From: Chryseobacterium pennipullorum
GTDB taxonomy: Bacteria > Bacteroidota > Bacteroidia > Flavobacteriales > Weeksellaceae
Length of the DNA stretch: 64,000 nucleotides
Reading direction: 5' to 3'
Assembly (NCBI RefSeq): GCF_003384725.1
Contig: NZ_QNVV01000001.1
Span: forward strand, 186,001-250,000
Shown here: positions 10,101-19,731 of the stretch, one piece after another
Numbering within the stretch: the first letter of the stretch is position 1
How the letters are laid out: the number at the start of each line of letters is the position of its first letter
Position numbers and translations under genes: made by a program
Notes under the pieces: model-generated
What the model saw: only the letters and a program-made list of their open reading frames with translations
Databases searched by the model: none
Told to the model about the DNA's origin: nothing

Positions 10101-11732
10101 ATGAAAAAATTATCATATTCCCTTTTGTTTGCCTCAGGACTGGTTTTCGGACAGTTTTTTGAAAAGGATAAAGTTTTCACCAGGCAGGACACATTAAAAG
10201 GTTCCGATACCCAATTCAGAAACTTTTGGGATGTCAGAAAGTATGACCTTTCCGTAGAACCGGATTTTGACCAGAAGAGCATCAAAGGAACGAATAAGAT
10301 CAGTTTTGAAATCATCAAAGATGTAACCAATCCTGTTTTCCAGATCGATCTTCAGCAGCCTATGAAAGCTGATAAGGTGACCGGGGACTTTCCCATTACC
10401 GCCTATAAGCAAGATGGTGATTTCATTTTTGTAACAGCAAATAAAAAATTCAGAAAAGGAGAAAAATATACCCTGGATGTTGTGTATTCCGGGAAACCAC
10501 TCATCGCTAAAAATGCACCATGGGACGGAGGCTGGGTTTTTGCCAAAGATGAAAAAGGACGTCCATGGATGAGTGTTGCTGATGAAGGAATCGGGGCTTC
10601 TATCTGGCTTCCTACCAAAGATATCTGGAGCGATGAGCCGGATGAAGGAATAATCATGAAAATTATCACACCCAATGATCTTGTAGGAGTGGGTAATGGA
10701 AGATTAACCGATAAAAAAACTGAAGGAAACAAAACCACGTATACCTGGGAAGTAAAAAGCCCAATCAATGCCTACTCTATCATTCCGAATATTGGTAAAT
10801 ATGTCAATTTTAAAGATACCTTTGCGGGAGAGAAAGGAAAGCTGGATCTTGATTACTGGGTATTGGACTATAATCTTGACAAAGCTAAAAAACAGTTCCG
10901 CCAGGTAAAGCCTATGCTTTCCGCTTTTGAATATTGGTTTGGGCCGTACCCTTTTTATGAAGATTCTTATAAACTGGTTGATTCGCCGTACCTGGGAATG
11001 GAACACCAAAGTAATGTTGCCTACGGAAACGGCTACCAGAATGGCTACAGGGGAAAAGATCTTTCGGGAACGGGAGTGGGTCTAAAATGGGATTTTATCA
11101 TTATCCATGAAAGCGGACATGAATGGTTTGCTAATAGTATTACAGCCAAAGATCAGGCAGATATGTGGATCCATGAAAGCTTTACCAATTATTCAGAAGT
11201 ACTTTTTACAGAAAAATATCTGGATAAAAAATCGGCGGATATCTATGCCATCGGGATCCGTAATATCATCAGTAATGATGTCCCGATTATCGGAAATTAC
11301 GGCGTAAGAAATGAAGGAAGCGGAGACATGTACCCAAAGGGAGCTAATATGCTTCATACTATACGACAGGTCATCAATAACGATGAAAAATTCAGACAGA
11401 TCTTAAGAGGCCTTAATAAAGATTTTTATCATCAGACCGTAACCACCCAACAGATTGAAGACTACATATCCTCAAAATCGGGAATTGATTTTTCGAGTGT
11501 GTTCAATCAATATCTGAGAACAATCCAAATTCCTTCACTTGAATATGCTCAAGATGGGGAAATGCTGAAATTCCGATATACAGATGTTGTGAAAAACTTC
11601 AAACTGCCTATCATCATTAATGGTAACCAAACCATCAATCCGGTGGAAAGCTGGCAAACGGTAAAATTAAAAAAACCAGGTCCAGTGGTGTTTAATAAAA
11701 ACTATTACATCAATTATGAGCAGATTCAGTAG
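10101..11732 (+). CDS. M1 family metallopeptidase (aminopeptidase N-like)
   Basis: An exported zinc aminopeptidase of 543 residues. A signal peptide (MKKLSYSLLFASGLVFGQ) supports the ATG at 10101 over the in-frame TTG at 10074. The gluzincin motif HESGH (336-340) is followed 18 residues later by WIHESF, whose Glu 359 completes HExxH-x18-E. An N-terminal beta-saddle domain carries the YLGMEHQSN segment, the counterpart of the GAMEN exopeptidase loop. The protein is shorter than full aminopeptidase N and lacks the large C-terminal ERAP-like domain. Export implies peptide use in the periplasm or at the surface. An imperfect hairpin at 11741-11775 probably ends it. Confidence 0.93.
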   Translation: MKKLSYSLLFASGLVFGQFFEKDKVFTRQDTLKGSDTQFRNFWDVRKYDLSVEPDFDQKSIKGTNKISFEIIKDVTNPVFQIDLQQPMKADKVTGDFPITAYKQDGDFIFVTANKKFRKGEKYTLDVVYSGKPLIAKNAPWDGGWVFAKDEKGRPWMSVADEGIGASIWLPTKDIWSDEPDEGIIMKIITPNDLVGVGNGRLTDKKTEGNKTTYTWEVKSPINAYSIIPNIGKYVNFKDTFAGEKGKLDLDYWVLDYNLDKAKKQFRQVKPMLSAFEYWFGPYPFYEDSYKLVDSPYLGMEHQSNVAYGNGYQNGYRGKDLSGTGVGLKWDFIIIHESGHEWFANSITAKDQADMWIHESFTNYSEVLFTEKYLDKKSADIYAIGIRNIISNDVPIIGNYGVRNEGSGDMYPKGANMLHTIRQVINNDEKFRQILRGLNKDFYHQTVTTQQIEDYISSKSGIDFSSVFNQYLRTIQIPSLEYAQDGEMLKFRYTDVVKNFKLPIIINGNQTINPVESWQTVKLKKPGPVVFNKNYYINYEQIQ

Positions 11733-11867
11733 ATAAGTTAAAGGCAGATTCGCAAATAAGTGGATTTGCCTTTTTCCTTTTATTGAAATAATTTAAGAAA
11801 AGTTTAATACTTGATGACGTAACAAAATGGAAAAAACAACAACTATTTAACTATAAATTTAAACCTA

Positions 11868-13724
11868 ATGAGAAAAACAGCACTTAGCTTAGGGCTTTTT
11901 GCCGCTTTTTTAGCGAATGCCCAGTCTATAAAAACCACCATCGATCTTGTCAATGTAAAAGATGATAAAGTAGCCGTTACCATGGAATTTCCGAAAATGA
12001 AATCCGGTGATATCAAGTTTCATTTTCCACAAACGGTTCCCGGCACCTATTCCGTAGATGATTATGGAAGATTCATAGAAGGGATCAGGTTTTATGACAA
12101 TAAAGGCAAAGAGCTTACGTATACAAAAGTGAATGACAACACCTATTCTTTAAAAAATGCTCAGAACCTTAGCAAAATTTCTTATCTGGTGAACGACAGT
12201 TTTGATGAGGAAACGGATACTTCTAAGCATAAAGCGGTATTCTCCCCATCGGGAACGGATATTGAACAGGGAAAAGTATTCATGATCAATACCCATGGAT
12301 TTGTCGGATATATTGATAATATGCAGGATGTTCCTTATCAGCTGGTGATTCAGAAGCCGACGGATTTCTATGGAACCACTGCCTTGGTAGATCAGGATAA
12401 ATCAGAATCCACCGATACGTTTACTTTAGCCAACTATGCTAAATTGACCGACTCTCCACTGATGTACACAAAACCGGATTACATTACCTTCAACGCTGGG
12501 GGAATGGAACTGGTGCTGGGTGTTTATTCTCCAACAGGAAAATATAAGGCAGCTGATTTCAAAGACAATCTTGAAAAAATGGTCATTGCCCAAAAGAAAT
12601 TCTTAGGGGATATGAACACCAATAAAAAGTATGCGATCATGCTTTACCTCTCTGGTGGTGACGGACCGGCCATCAAAGGTTTCGGAGCGCTGGAACATCA
12701 CGAATCCACCAGCGTAGTCCTGCCTGAGGGTATGCCGAAAGATGCGATCGACAATACGATTACGGATGTGGTTTCGCACGAGTTTTTCCATACGGTAAAT
12801 CCGTTGAAAACCCATTCTGAAGAGATTCATTATTTTGATTATGCCAATCCGAAAATGTCCCAGCACCTTTGGATGTATGAGGGCGGAACAGAATATTTTG
12901 CGAATTTATTCCAGATTCAGGAAGGCCTTATCGATAAGGACGCATTTCTTCAGAGAATGAGTGAAAAAATCGCCAATTCCAAAAATTATGATGATACGAT
13001 GCCGTTTACGGTAATGAGCAAAAATGTTCTTAAAGAGCCTTATAAGGATCAGTACCGGAATGTATATGAGAAAGGAGCACTTCTGGCCATGTGCCTGGAT
13101 ATTGAGCTCAGAAAACTTTCCAATGGAGAAATGGGCTACCGTGATATGATCAGAAAACTGTCACAGCGATTCGGGGAAAACAAGCCTTTCAAGGATGATA
13201 AATTAATTGATGAGCTGGTAACAGTCACCGGCTATTCACAGGTAAAGGATTTCTATAATAAATATATTGCAGGAAATCAGCCGACACCTTATGCAGAATA
13301 CCTTAATATGGTGGGTGTAGAGGTTCAGAAACAGGAAAGCCGACCAATTTTCTGGTTTATTAAAAATCCAAACCTTACCGGTTTTGATGAAAAAAACAAT
13401 GCTTTTGCCTTTGATGAAAGTTCTGCTTTATCACCGTTTGCCAAAAGTATAGGGTTTAAAATCACAGATCAGGTACTTGCTTTAGACGGGAAGAATGTCA
13501 ATATCAAAAACGTACAGGAATTTATCGGCTATGCCCAGACTATCAAAGACGGCCAGGAAGTTACGGTAACGATTCTGAGAGATAATGCAGGAAAGAAAGA
13601 AAAGATGAACCTGAAAGGAAAAGCTATTCTCGACAAAATGACCATGGAAACGCTTAAATTTAAAGCCAATCCAAGTCCTGAAGAGCTGAAGCTGCAGAAC
13701 CAGTGGCTGACCGGTAAAAAATAA
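11868..13724 (+). CDS. M61 family metallopeptidase with PDZ domain (glycyl aminopeptidase-like)
   Basis: A 618-residue exported protein with signal peptide MRKTALSLGLFAAFLANAQ. The zinc motif HEFFH is at residues 304-308, with a downstream Glu in MYEGGTEYFAN, as in family M61. A PDZ-like region lies near 490-590 (FAKSIGFKITDQVLALDGKNV). M61 enzymes release N-terminal residues, with preference for glycine in the one studied enzyme; the substrate here is not known. It follows the M1 gene by 135 bases, so together with the T9SS protease this is a cluster of three exported peptidases. Confidence 0.92.
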   Translation: MRKTALSLGLFAAFLANAQSIKTTIDLVNVKDDKVAVTMEFPKMKSGDIKFHFPQTVPGTYSVDDYGRFIEGIRFYDNKGKELTYTKVNDNTYSLKNAQNLSKISYLVNDSFDEETDTSKHKAVFSPSGTDIEQGKVFMINTHGFVGYIDNMQDVPYQLVIQKPTDFYGTTALVDQDKSESTDTFTLANYAKLTDSPLMYTKPDYITFNAGGMELVLGVYSPTGKYKAADFKDNLEKMVIAQKKFLGDMNTNKKYAIMLYLSGGDGPAIKGFGALEHHESTSVVLPEGMPKDAIDNTITDVVSHEFFHTVNPLKTHSEEIHYFDYANPKMSQHLWMYEGGTEYFANLFQIQEGLIDKDAFLQRMSEKIANSKNYDDTMPFTVMSKNVLKEPYKDQYRNVYEKGALLAMCLDIELRKLSNGEMGYRDMIRKLSQRFGENKPFKDDKLIDELVTVTGYSQVKDFYNKYIAGNQPTPYAEYLNMVGVEVQKQESRPIFWFIKNPNLTGFDEKNNAFAFDESSALSPFAKSIGFKITDQVLALDGKNVNIKNVQEFIGYAQTIKDGQEVTVTILRDNAGKKEKMNLKGKAILDKMTMETLKFKANPSPEELKLQNQWLTGKK

Positions 13725-13726
13725 AA

Positions 13727-13760
13727 ATAAAGGCTGATCCGTAAAGGTTCAGCCTTTATT
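13727..13760 (+). terminator. Terminator after the M61 gene
   Basis: Stem AAAGGCTGATCC and GGTTCAGCCTTT (one mismatch) with a 5-nt loop, followed by ATTTATG. From here to 13984 no gene is seen. Confidence 0.75.
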
Positions 13761-13984
13761 TATGTCTTTTCTTACCTTAGTACAGGATCATTATGCATAA
13801 TGAATATAGCCGATCACTGATTTTCTATAAGAGGTGAACAGGCTAAGACCGTTGCTATTGAATATTGAGATCGAGACCGGACAAACCTTGGATTTCAAAG
13901 CAAAAATATAATAAAAAGAGAGTTGGTTTTCCTTAAAGATGAATACCATCAGTTTTTCCTCTCATGTGAGGATCAGTTTCTCTT

Positions 13985-15151
13985 TTATTCTTTTCTAATT
14001 GCTATTCTGAAAGTACTTCCCTTTCCTACTTCTGTCTGTGAGATTTTGATGTCTCCGTTATGGTACTCATGAATAACTCTTCTTGCGAGTGACAGGCCAA
14101 GTCCCCATCCTCTTTTCTTTGTAGAATATCCTGGTTTAAAAGCATTTCTCGCCTGTTGCTTGGTCATTCCGCTTCCGTTGTCTTTTACCTCAACCAGAAT
14201 ACTTTTATTGCGCTCAGAAACCGATAGGGTAATGCTTCCTTCTCCCTTCATGGCATCTACCGCATTTTTCACAAGGTTTTCGATAACCCAGCTCATCAGG
14301 ATCTTATTATGCGGAACCAGAACGATATAGGCAGGGAGCTGCAGGGTAAAATCAATTTTTCTGGAGATTCTGGTTTTTAAATAATCATAATTTTCCTGGA
14401 TCGTTTCATTGAAGTTCATATCATTCAGCTCTGGAACTGAACCTATTTTTGAAAATCTTTCAGAGATGGTCCGTAATCTTTCAATATCTTTTTCTATTTC
14501 GTGCACCCCTTCCGATTCCGGATTGTCCATTTTCATAATTTCCATCCAGCCTATCATTGATGATAGCGGTGTACCGATCTGATGGGCCGTTTCTTTGGCC
14601 AGCCCTGCCCAAAGATAGCCTTCATCTGTTTTTTTTATGGTCCTGAAGAACCAGAAGGTAAAGCCAAAATACAAGAGGATGAATAAGCCTAGAATATAAG
14701 GTGAGTAGCGAAGATTATTAAGCATTCTGGAGTTGTCATAGTACACAAACTGATTATTCCCATCCGGTACTTTGATCTCTATAGGAGTGTAATTTTTCTC
14801 CATGTTCGCCATCAGATCGTGGAGCTTCTCAGGGTTTTTTATTGTACTTTCAGGAATATTCCTGTAGTACCCGAGATCAAGAATAGGAATCCGGTATTTA
14901 TCCGTTACGATAAAAGGAATGGTATTGTTGATATTGAGAATATCCGGCAGCAGATCGAGGACATCCGTATCCGGAGTTTTTACTTCCTGCTGGATCCTGA
15001 TTGCTTTGGATAGAAGACTGATCCTTTTGATCTCCTCTTTTCTGAGGAAATTAATCAATGACGTGGAAGATACTACGATGGCGATCACCAATGTAGTCAT
15101 CACAACAAAAATAATCCAGTTATTCAGTCTGGCAAGTATGGATTTCCCCAA
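13985..15151 (-). CDS. Membrane sensor histidine kinase
   Basis: A 388-residue kinase with two membrane spans (about 11-33 and 150-170) around a 115-residue periplasmic domain, no clear HAMP, an H-box AKETAHQIGTPLSSMIG with His190, an N-box (ENLVKNAVDAM), and G boxes (VKDNGSGM; GWGLGLSLARRV). It therefore should autophosphorylate and pass phosphate to a response regulator, but none is encoded nearby. Its start lies 7 bases after the dacB stop, so the two are probably one transcript, which hints at a cell-envelope signal. This link is inference. Confidence 0.92.
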   Translation of the reverse strand: MGKSILARLNNWIIFVVMTTLVIAIVVSSTSLINFLRKEEIKRISLLSKAIRIQQEVKTPDTDVLDLLPDILNINNTIPFIVTDKYRIPILDLGYYRNIPESTIKNPEKLHDLMANMEKNYTPIEIKVPDGNNQFVYYDNSRMLNNLRYSPYILGLFILLYFGFTFWFFRTIKKTDEGYLWAGLAKETAHQIGTPLSSMIGWMEIMKMDNPESEGVHEIEKDIERLRTISERFSKIGSVPELNDMNFNETIQENYDYLKTRISRKIDFTLQLPAYIVLVPHNKILMSWVIENLVKNAVDAMKGEGSITLSVSERNKSILVEVKDNGSGMTKQQARNAFKPGYSTKKRGWGLGLSLARRVIHEYHNGDIKISQTEVGKGSTFRIAIRKE

Positions 15152-15158
15152 GGCTATT

Positions 15159-16532
15159 TTATTTTAAAACATTCAGGATTTTCTGCAGCTCGGCACTTCC
15201 GCTTCCCTGATAGTTGTTGATAATAATTGAAAACACATATTTTTTTCCGTCTTTGGCAGTATGGTATCCGGCGAAGGACTTGGTATCTTTCATCGTTCCG
15301 CTTTTCATCTTCATCCCGTTTTCCTGAACTGGAAATCCGTCATAATAAGATTCGAACCAAGCTTGTTTTTTTGCATATAAAAGAGCCTGTACTTCCGCTT
15401 TCGCGGCTACATAGTTTTGAGGAGACAAGCCGCTTCCGTCAGCAAAATTGATCAGGTTCGGGTTGATTCCTTTTGATTTCCAGAATTCTTTCAGGTAAGC
15501 AACTCCGCTTTTGAAACTGGAATTTCCTTTTTTTTCTTTTCCCAGGGTTTTGATAAGGGTTTCTCCATACAGGTTAACACTTTTTCTCAAAAACCAGAAT
15601 ACAATTTTATCCAGAGTCGGAGACTGGTACGTCATCAGCATATTACTCTTAGGGGCTGCCAGTACCTGCTTTCCTTCTGTTTCAAGCTGAGAATTGGTGA
15701 CTGCTTTTCCAGAGAGCTCAATTCCCGATTCTTTCAGCCATTGCTGTACTTCGGCTGCCAGCTGTACCGGAGGATTGGGAGTTGCTCCGGAAACCGTTAC
15801 TGTTTTTCCCGACGGCAGCATCCCGTTAATCATTGCAACATTGGAATGGGGTGCGGTAAATATCAGGCTTTGATCTGAGCTTCCTCCTGTTCTGAGATCA
15901 TTCAGCCACTTTACATTTTCCAGAGGATAGGAAAAGCTTTTGAAATCAGTCCCATTGATATTGATATCAAACTGGTTTTCTCTCCAGTTAAGTCCCCAGA
16001 CTCCTGCACCATAGTAATTTCCAAGATCGTCCCATGGCCAGCCTCCGGGAATGGTCTGGTGATCAAAATAGGAATCATCAATAATCAGATCCCCTGTTAT
16101 TTTTGTAATGCCTGATTTTTTAATCGCTTCTGTCAGTTTCTTTTTAAAACTTTCGGGCTTGTAGGCTTCATACCTCCAGCTTCCCAAGGTAGGATCACCA
16201 TTGGAGCTGATAAAAAGATTTCCGTTCAGAACATTTCCTGAAACAGATCCCGAATAACTGGAAGTGGTGGTAAAAGTAAAGTTTTTACCCAAAGTTTCCA
16301 GTGCGGCACCGGCAGTGAAAATTTTTTGAGTAGATGCTGTTGAAAGTCCTTTGCTTCCCTGGTACTCATATATAAAGTTGCCACTGTCATCCGAGACATA
16401 AAATGATAAGCTGGATGCCAGGGCTCCTGAAGAATCCATCAGGTCTTTGGTTGCTTTTTCCAATTTCTGGGCCATATTCTGAGCAGAAACCATCTGTACC
16501 GAAAAGGCGAGAACAGCCAGTGTTTTTTTCAT
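15159..16532 (-). CDS. dacB: D-alanyl-D-alanine carboxypeptidase/endopeptidase (PBP4, family S13)
   Basis: An exported penicillin-binding protein of 457 residues. The signal peptide MKKTLAVLAFSVQMVSAQ supports the ATG at 16532 over one at 16559. The catalytic SxxK is in LSTASTQKIF, the SxN motif is SVN in RKSVNLYGETLIK, and the third motif is a KSGT (MKSGTMKD) in place of KTGT. DGSGLSPQNYV is typical of S13. The enzyme trims or cleaves peptidoglycan cross-links in the periplasm. It is followed directly by a histidine kinase gene in the same direction. Confidence 0.94.
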   Translation of the reverse strand: MKKTLAVLAFSVQMVSAQNMAQKLEKATKDLMDSSGALASSLSFYVSDDSGNFIYEYQGSKGLSTASTQKIFTAGAALETLGKNFTFTTTSSYSGSVSGNVLNGNLFISSNGDPTLGSWRYEAYKPESFKKKLTEAIKKSGITKITGDLIIDDSYFDHQTIPGGWPWDDLGNYYGAGVWGLNWRENQFDININGTDFKSFSYPLENVKWLNDLRTGGSSDQSLIFTAPHSNVAMINGMLPSGKTVTVSGATPNPPVQLAAEVQQWLKESGIELSGKAVTNSQLETEGKQVLAAPKSNMLMTYQSPTLDKIVFWFLRKSVNLYGETLIKTLGKEKKGNSSFKSGVAYLKEFWKSKGINPNLINFADGSGLSPQNYVAAKAEVQALLYAKKQAWFESYYDGFPVQENGMKMKSGTMKDTKSFAGYHTAKDGKKYVFSIIINNYQGSGSAELQKILNVLK

Positions 16533-16645
16533 TTGCATTGCAGTTTGGTAGTCATACATCTGGAATGGCCTTTTTAAAGATTTTCAAAGCAAAATCTCGA
16601 GCCCTTCCTTATTTAATTTCTGACCAAATATAAGTAAAATAAAAA

Positions 16646-17497
16646 CTACTGATATGCCCTGAGATCCTTATGGCAGAAAAGAATCTGATGATCAGGGTAC
16701 TTTTCAAACGACCGGTCCCTTTTAAAATATTTTTCATAATTATCTTCATCTAAAAAGATATCCATCTGGCAGGCTTTGATGTATTCTGATCTTTCCCTGT
16801 AATCATCAGCCAGGAATCCTGAATCATTCCATTCTTCATGGTGACAGCGCAGACAGCTTTTCTGATGAACTGCTGTGTAACCACATATTTCACAGTTCTT
16901 CAGATTCTGAAACAGTTTTGAAATCTCCTCCTGTCTGTCTTCAGGAAACAGATCGCCTGGAATTGTTTTCAAAAGAAGGTAATAGTTAGGTTCCTGCCAT
17001 GAAAAGCAGAACGCATGCGCATCATCTGCCGGCATTTCTGTATAAAGCCATATTTTCTGAAGATCATATTCTATATCAGCTTGTACGATCTCCCTTAAAT
17101 TCAGCAGCTTCTTATTTTTAATGCTGACATTGAGTCCCCCGTCGATTTCGATAGCAGGATGCTGTTCCAGGTAATGAGTAAGACACAAGGTGGTCTGCCA
17201 TGACTGTACAACTCTTGGTTTGCCCTCACTTCCACAGATTTCGCAGGTTTTAACGGAAAGATTGAGGTATTTTGTCGTAATGTTTTTGATAACAGCATTC
17301 AGTTCAGGATTTTCAGAATAGGTAGAGCACCGTAATTCCCCGGATTTTTCTTTTCCGAAAACATCATGGTTTATATCCCATCCGGAAACAGCAAATTCAA
17401 ACAGCAACTGTCTGATTATGCCATTCCAGCCTGTACTGTTGACCGAAAAGTTCTTCATATTACGCTCTGTAAAGCGTTGTATAGCTTCGCGGGTCAT
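16646..17497 (-). CDS. Hypothetical protein with paired CxxC zinc-ribbon-like motifs
   Basis: I do not recognise this 283-residue family. It is soluble and holds two separate CEICG motifs (about residues 84-88 and 204-208), the second followed by CLRCHHEEW, which suggests bound zinc. Trp- and Tyr-rich stretches and no signal peptide point to a cytoplasmic protein. The start overlaps the peptidase E stop by one base (TAATG), which implies translational coupling. The role is unknown. Confidence 0.75.
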   Translation of the reverse strand: MTREAIQRFTERNMKNFSVNSTGWNGIIRQLLFEFAVSGWDINHDVFGKEKSGELRCSTYSENPELNAVIKNITTKYLNLSVKTCEICGSEGKPRVVQSWQTTLCLTHYLEQHPAIEIDGGLNVSIKNKKLLNLREIVQADIEYDLQKIWLYTEMPADDAHAFCFSWQEPNYYLLLKTIPGDLFPEDRQEEISKLFQNLKNCEICGYTAVHQKSCLRCHHEEWNDSGFLADDYRERSEYIKACQMDIFLDEDNYEKYFKRDRSFEKYPDHQILFCHKDLRAYQ

Positions 17498-18189
17498 TAT
17501 AGTCTGCTCCCCGCTTCTATTTCGTAGGGGTCTTTATCCTTTTCAAAAATCCTTGTCAGCTCACTTCCTTCAACAGTAATGATATCGCCTATTCTTCTGA
17601 TCCAGTTTCCTTCTCTGAGTCCTACAACTTTAATATCATTCTGGTTCAGAAATTCTTTGATACGCATTTCTCTTGTTTCCCCATTGTGTTTCAGGTCCGG
17701 ATTTGGATCCAGGTAATGGGGATTGATATTGAACGGTACCAGCCCCATACAATCAAAGCTTGGCGGATAAACAATGGGCATATCATTTGTGGTTTTCATA
17801 TTCTGACCGCCTATATTACTTCCGGCACTGCATCCCAGGTAGGCCTTTCCATTGGATATATTTTCTTTGAGAACGGAGATTAACCCTTCTTCATGTAATG
17901 TTTTTACCAGTAAAAAGGTATTGCCACCCCCTGTAAAATATCCTTTTGCCTGATTTAAAGCGTCTTCCTTATTGTCAAATTCATGAAGGCCCTTTACCCT
18001 AATGTTCATGGTTTCGAAAAAAGAACGTGCCTTGGCTGTGTACTCATCATGTGAAATACCACCTGGCCTGGCAAAAGGAATAAAGACAATTTCGTCTATT
18101 CCGCTATATAAAGGGATTAATTCTTTCCGAAGGTATTCCAGATATTCACCACCGAAAATGGTAGATGTTGACGCTAATATGATGTTCAT
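17497..18189 (-). CDS. Peptidase E (family S51) / type 1 glutamine amidotransferase-like
   Basis: A 230-residue cytoplasmic dipeptidase of family S51. The nucleophile elbow LGCSAGSN has Ser121, and YFTGGGNTFLL near residues 84-94 supplies the oxyanion loop of the family. Peptidase E cleaves Asp-Xaa dipeptides. I chose the ATG at 18189 (MNIILASTST), because the open frame further upstream would add a poorly conserved 24-residue tail. It is co-transcribed with the zinc-ribbon-like gene downstream. Confidence 0.85.
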   Translation of the reverse strand: MNIILASTSTIFGGEYLEYLRKELIPLYSGIDEIVFIPFARPGGISHDEYTAKARSFFETMNIRVKGLHEFDNKEDALNQAKGYFTGGGNTFLLVKTLHEEGLISVLKENISNGKAYLGCSAGSNIGGQNMKTTNDMPIVYPPSFDCMGLVPFNINPHYLDPNPDLKHNGETREMRIKEFLNQNDIKVVGLREGNWIRRIGDIITVEGSELTRIFEKDKDPYEIEAGSRL

Positions 18190-18385
18190 ACAAGTGATAT
18201 TAAAGTGATTTAAAAAAAATAGTTGCGAGACAAAGATAAAACTGATACGCCAAGGAATCAAAAATTAAATTAAAAAAAACATATAACTCGTTAATATTTT
18301 CTAAAAAAGCTTAAAGCTTCTAAAATTTAAACTTTTATGGAATTATTATTGAATTTTATGCTACAGAATTTTAAAATATAAGATT

Positions 18386-18946
18386 ATGAAAATGTCGAAA
18401 GTTAATATCAAGAGTTTATTTTTAGGTTTAATGTTTGTAGGAACTGCAGGTCTTATGAGTGCTCAGACCACACAAACGGATACTACCAAAACGACAGCGG
18501 CTACCACCACAGCAAGCCAGTCTGGTAATCCAACTATTGACAGCCTGAAAAAACAGATTGAGGCCAATCCAAAAGATACAGAATCTTTATCTAAGCTAGC
18601 TGCCGCTTATCAGGAAGCCTCAGACTGGCCCAACGCAATTGATACATGGAAAAAAATATCAGCTTTACTACCGGACTGGGCTCCGTCTTATTACAGCCAG
18701 GCGTATGCCTATCAATCCTCTAAAGATGATGCCAATGCAAAATTGGCGTATGAAAAATATATTGCTACAGTAAAACCTGAAGAGGTAGAGCAAAATAAAA
18801 AGAATCTTGCTTATGCCTACTTTTATATTGCATTTGCAGAACAGCAGAGCGATCCTGCCAAAGCTAAGGAACATATTGCTAAATCACTGCAATATGACCC
18901 TACCAATCAGGACGCTTTAAAGTTGAGCAAAGCTTTAAATTCATAA
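18386..18946 (+). CDS. Exported tetratricopeptide repeat protein
   Basis: A 186-residue protein with a signal peptide ending near GLMSAQ, then a Thr-rich linker (residues 30-50), then about three TPR-like helical pairs (PKDTESLSKLAAAYQEASDWPNA; WAPSYYSQAYAYQ; NLAYAYFYIAFAE). TPR proteins act as binding scaffolds. It is a single gene between convergent and divergent neighbours; the partner is unknown. Confidence 0.85.
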   Translation: MKMSKVNIKSLFLGLMFVGTAGLMSAQTTQTDTTKTTAATTTASQSGNPTIDSLKKQIEANPKDTESLSKLAAAYQEASDWPNAIDTWKKISALLPDWAPSYYSQAYAYQSSKDDANAKLAYEKYIATVKPEEVEQNKKNLAYAYFYIAFAEQQSDPAKAKEHIAKSLQYDPTNQDALKLSKALNS

Positions 18947-18947
18947 T

Positions 18948-18977
18948 AAAAATTCCGGAATTATTTCCGGAATTTTT
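18948..18977. terminator. Bidirectional terminator between TPR gene and YdeI-like gene
   Basis: Stem AAAATTCCGGAA and TTCCGGAATTTT with a 4-nt loop. T runs exist on both strands and the two flanking genes converge here. Confidence 0.8.
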
Positions 18978-18985
18978 TGTATCTT

Positions 18986-19474
18986 CTACTCTATTCTTTT
19001 ACCAAAAAAATCCGTTTCTCCCTGCAGATGACGGATGATCTTTTCAATATTACGATGGATGCCGGCTTCTGTTTTCAGGTTATTGATATAACGAACCAGT
19101 TCAAGCCGATGAGAAGGATTTAATCTTTCAAAATTGGCAGCAGCAAGATCACTATTTTTAATAGCCTGCTCCAGCTGCGGATGAATAGAAATGCTTCGGT
19201 CCGAATTATCATATTCAAGCGTCACCTCAATCACTTCCCCAATTCTCTTAGGAGAGTTTGCCAACATCAGCAGATTGATGTAAAGTCTCCATTCCCCCAG
19301 ATACTTCATCAGATTCTGTTTAAATTCTTTTCCATTCACCATTCCCTTTACCGGAATGGGACTTTTTGTTCTCCCCGAATCGCTAAATATCTGCTCCAGG
19401 ACTTTTTCCGGAACAAAAACAAATGGGTTAATTCCGATGATCTCAAGAGTTGCAGTGAAGCTGTTGTTTTTCAT
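18986..19474 (-). CDS. YdeI/OmpD-associated protein with DUF1905 domain
   Basis: A 162-residue cytoplasmic protein. The N-terminal half (SFTATLEIIGINPFVFVPEKVL, then PVKGMVNGKEFKQNLM) matches DUF1905. The C-terminal half has the YdeI-like pattern LERLNPSHRLELVRYINNLK with an Arg/Lys helix. The biochemical role of this family is not established. Its 5' side is flanked by a GGTTGATAG-type simple repeat. Confidence 0.75.
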   Translation of the reverse strand: MKNNSFTATLEIIGINPFVFVPEKVLEQIFSDSGRTKSPIPVKGMVNGKEFKQNLMKYLGEWRLYINLLMLANSPKRIGEVIEVTLEYDNSDRSISIHPQLEQAIKNSDLAAANFERLNPSHRLELVRYINNLKTEAGIHRNIEKIIRHLQGETDFFGKRIE

Positions 19475-19483
19475 GTGGATGTT

Positions 19484-19553
19484 AGTTGATGGTTGATAGT
19501 TGGTTGATAGTTGCTGGGTGATGGTTGATGGTGGTTGGTGATTGGTTGCTAGA
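19484..19553. repeat. Degenerate short tandem repeat (GTTGATRGTTG type)
   Basis: About 70 bases made of irregular copies of TTGATAG/TTGATGG/GGTTG units just upstream of the YdeI-like gene. It is strongly strand-biased (G/T on the plus strand) and has no coding potential. Confidence 0.7.
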
Positions 19554-19695
19554 TGTAAAAATAAGAAAATGGGTAATAAACGTATTCATTTTTTTCTCTT
19601 ACTGCTTACCAAACCAGAAATTTTATAGGCTGAAAGGCATTGGGGCATCTAACTGATACCTTAAAAATCATATGCCAGAACTCAATTAATTCCCC

Positions 19696-19703
19696 TATCT
19701 TTG
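19696..19703 (+). promoter_or_regulatory. -7 box for the transaldolase-family gene
   Basis: TATCTTTG, a perfect TAnnTTTG match, 28 bases before the ATG. Confidence 0.5.
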
Positions 19704-19731
19704 CTGGAAGAAATCTATTTAATTTAACGAA

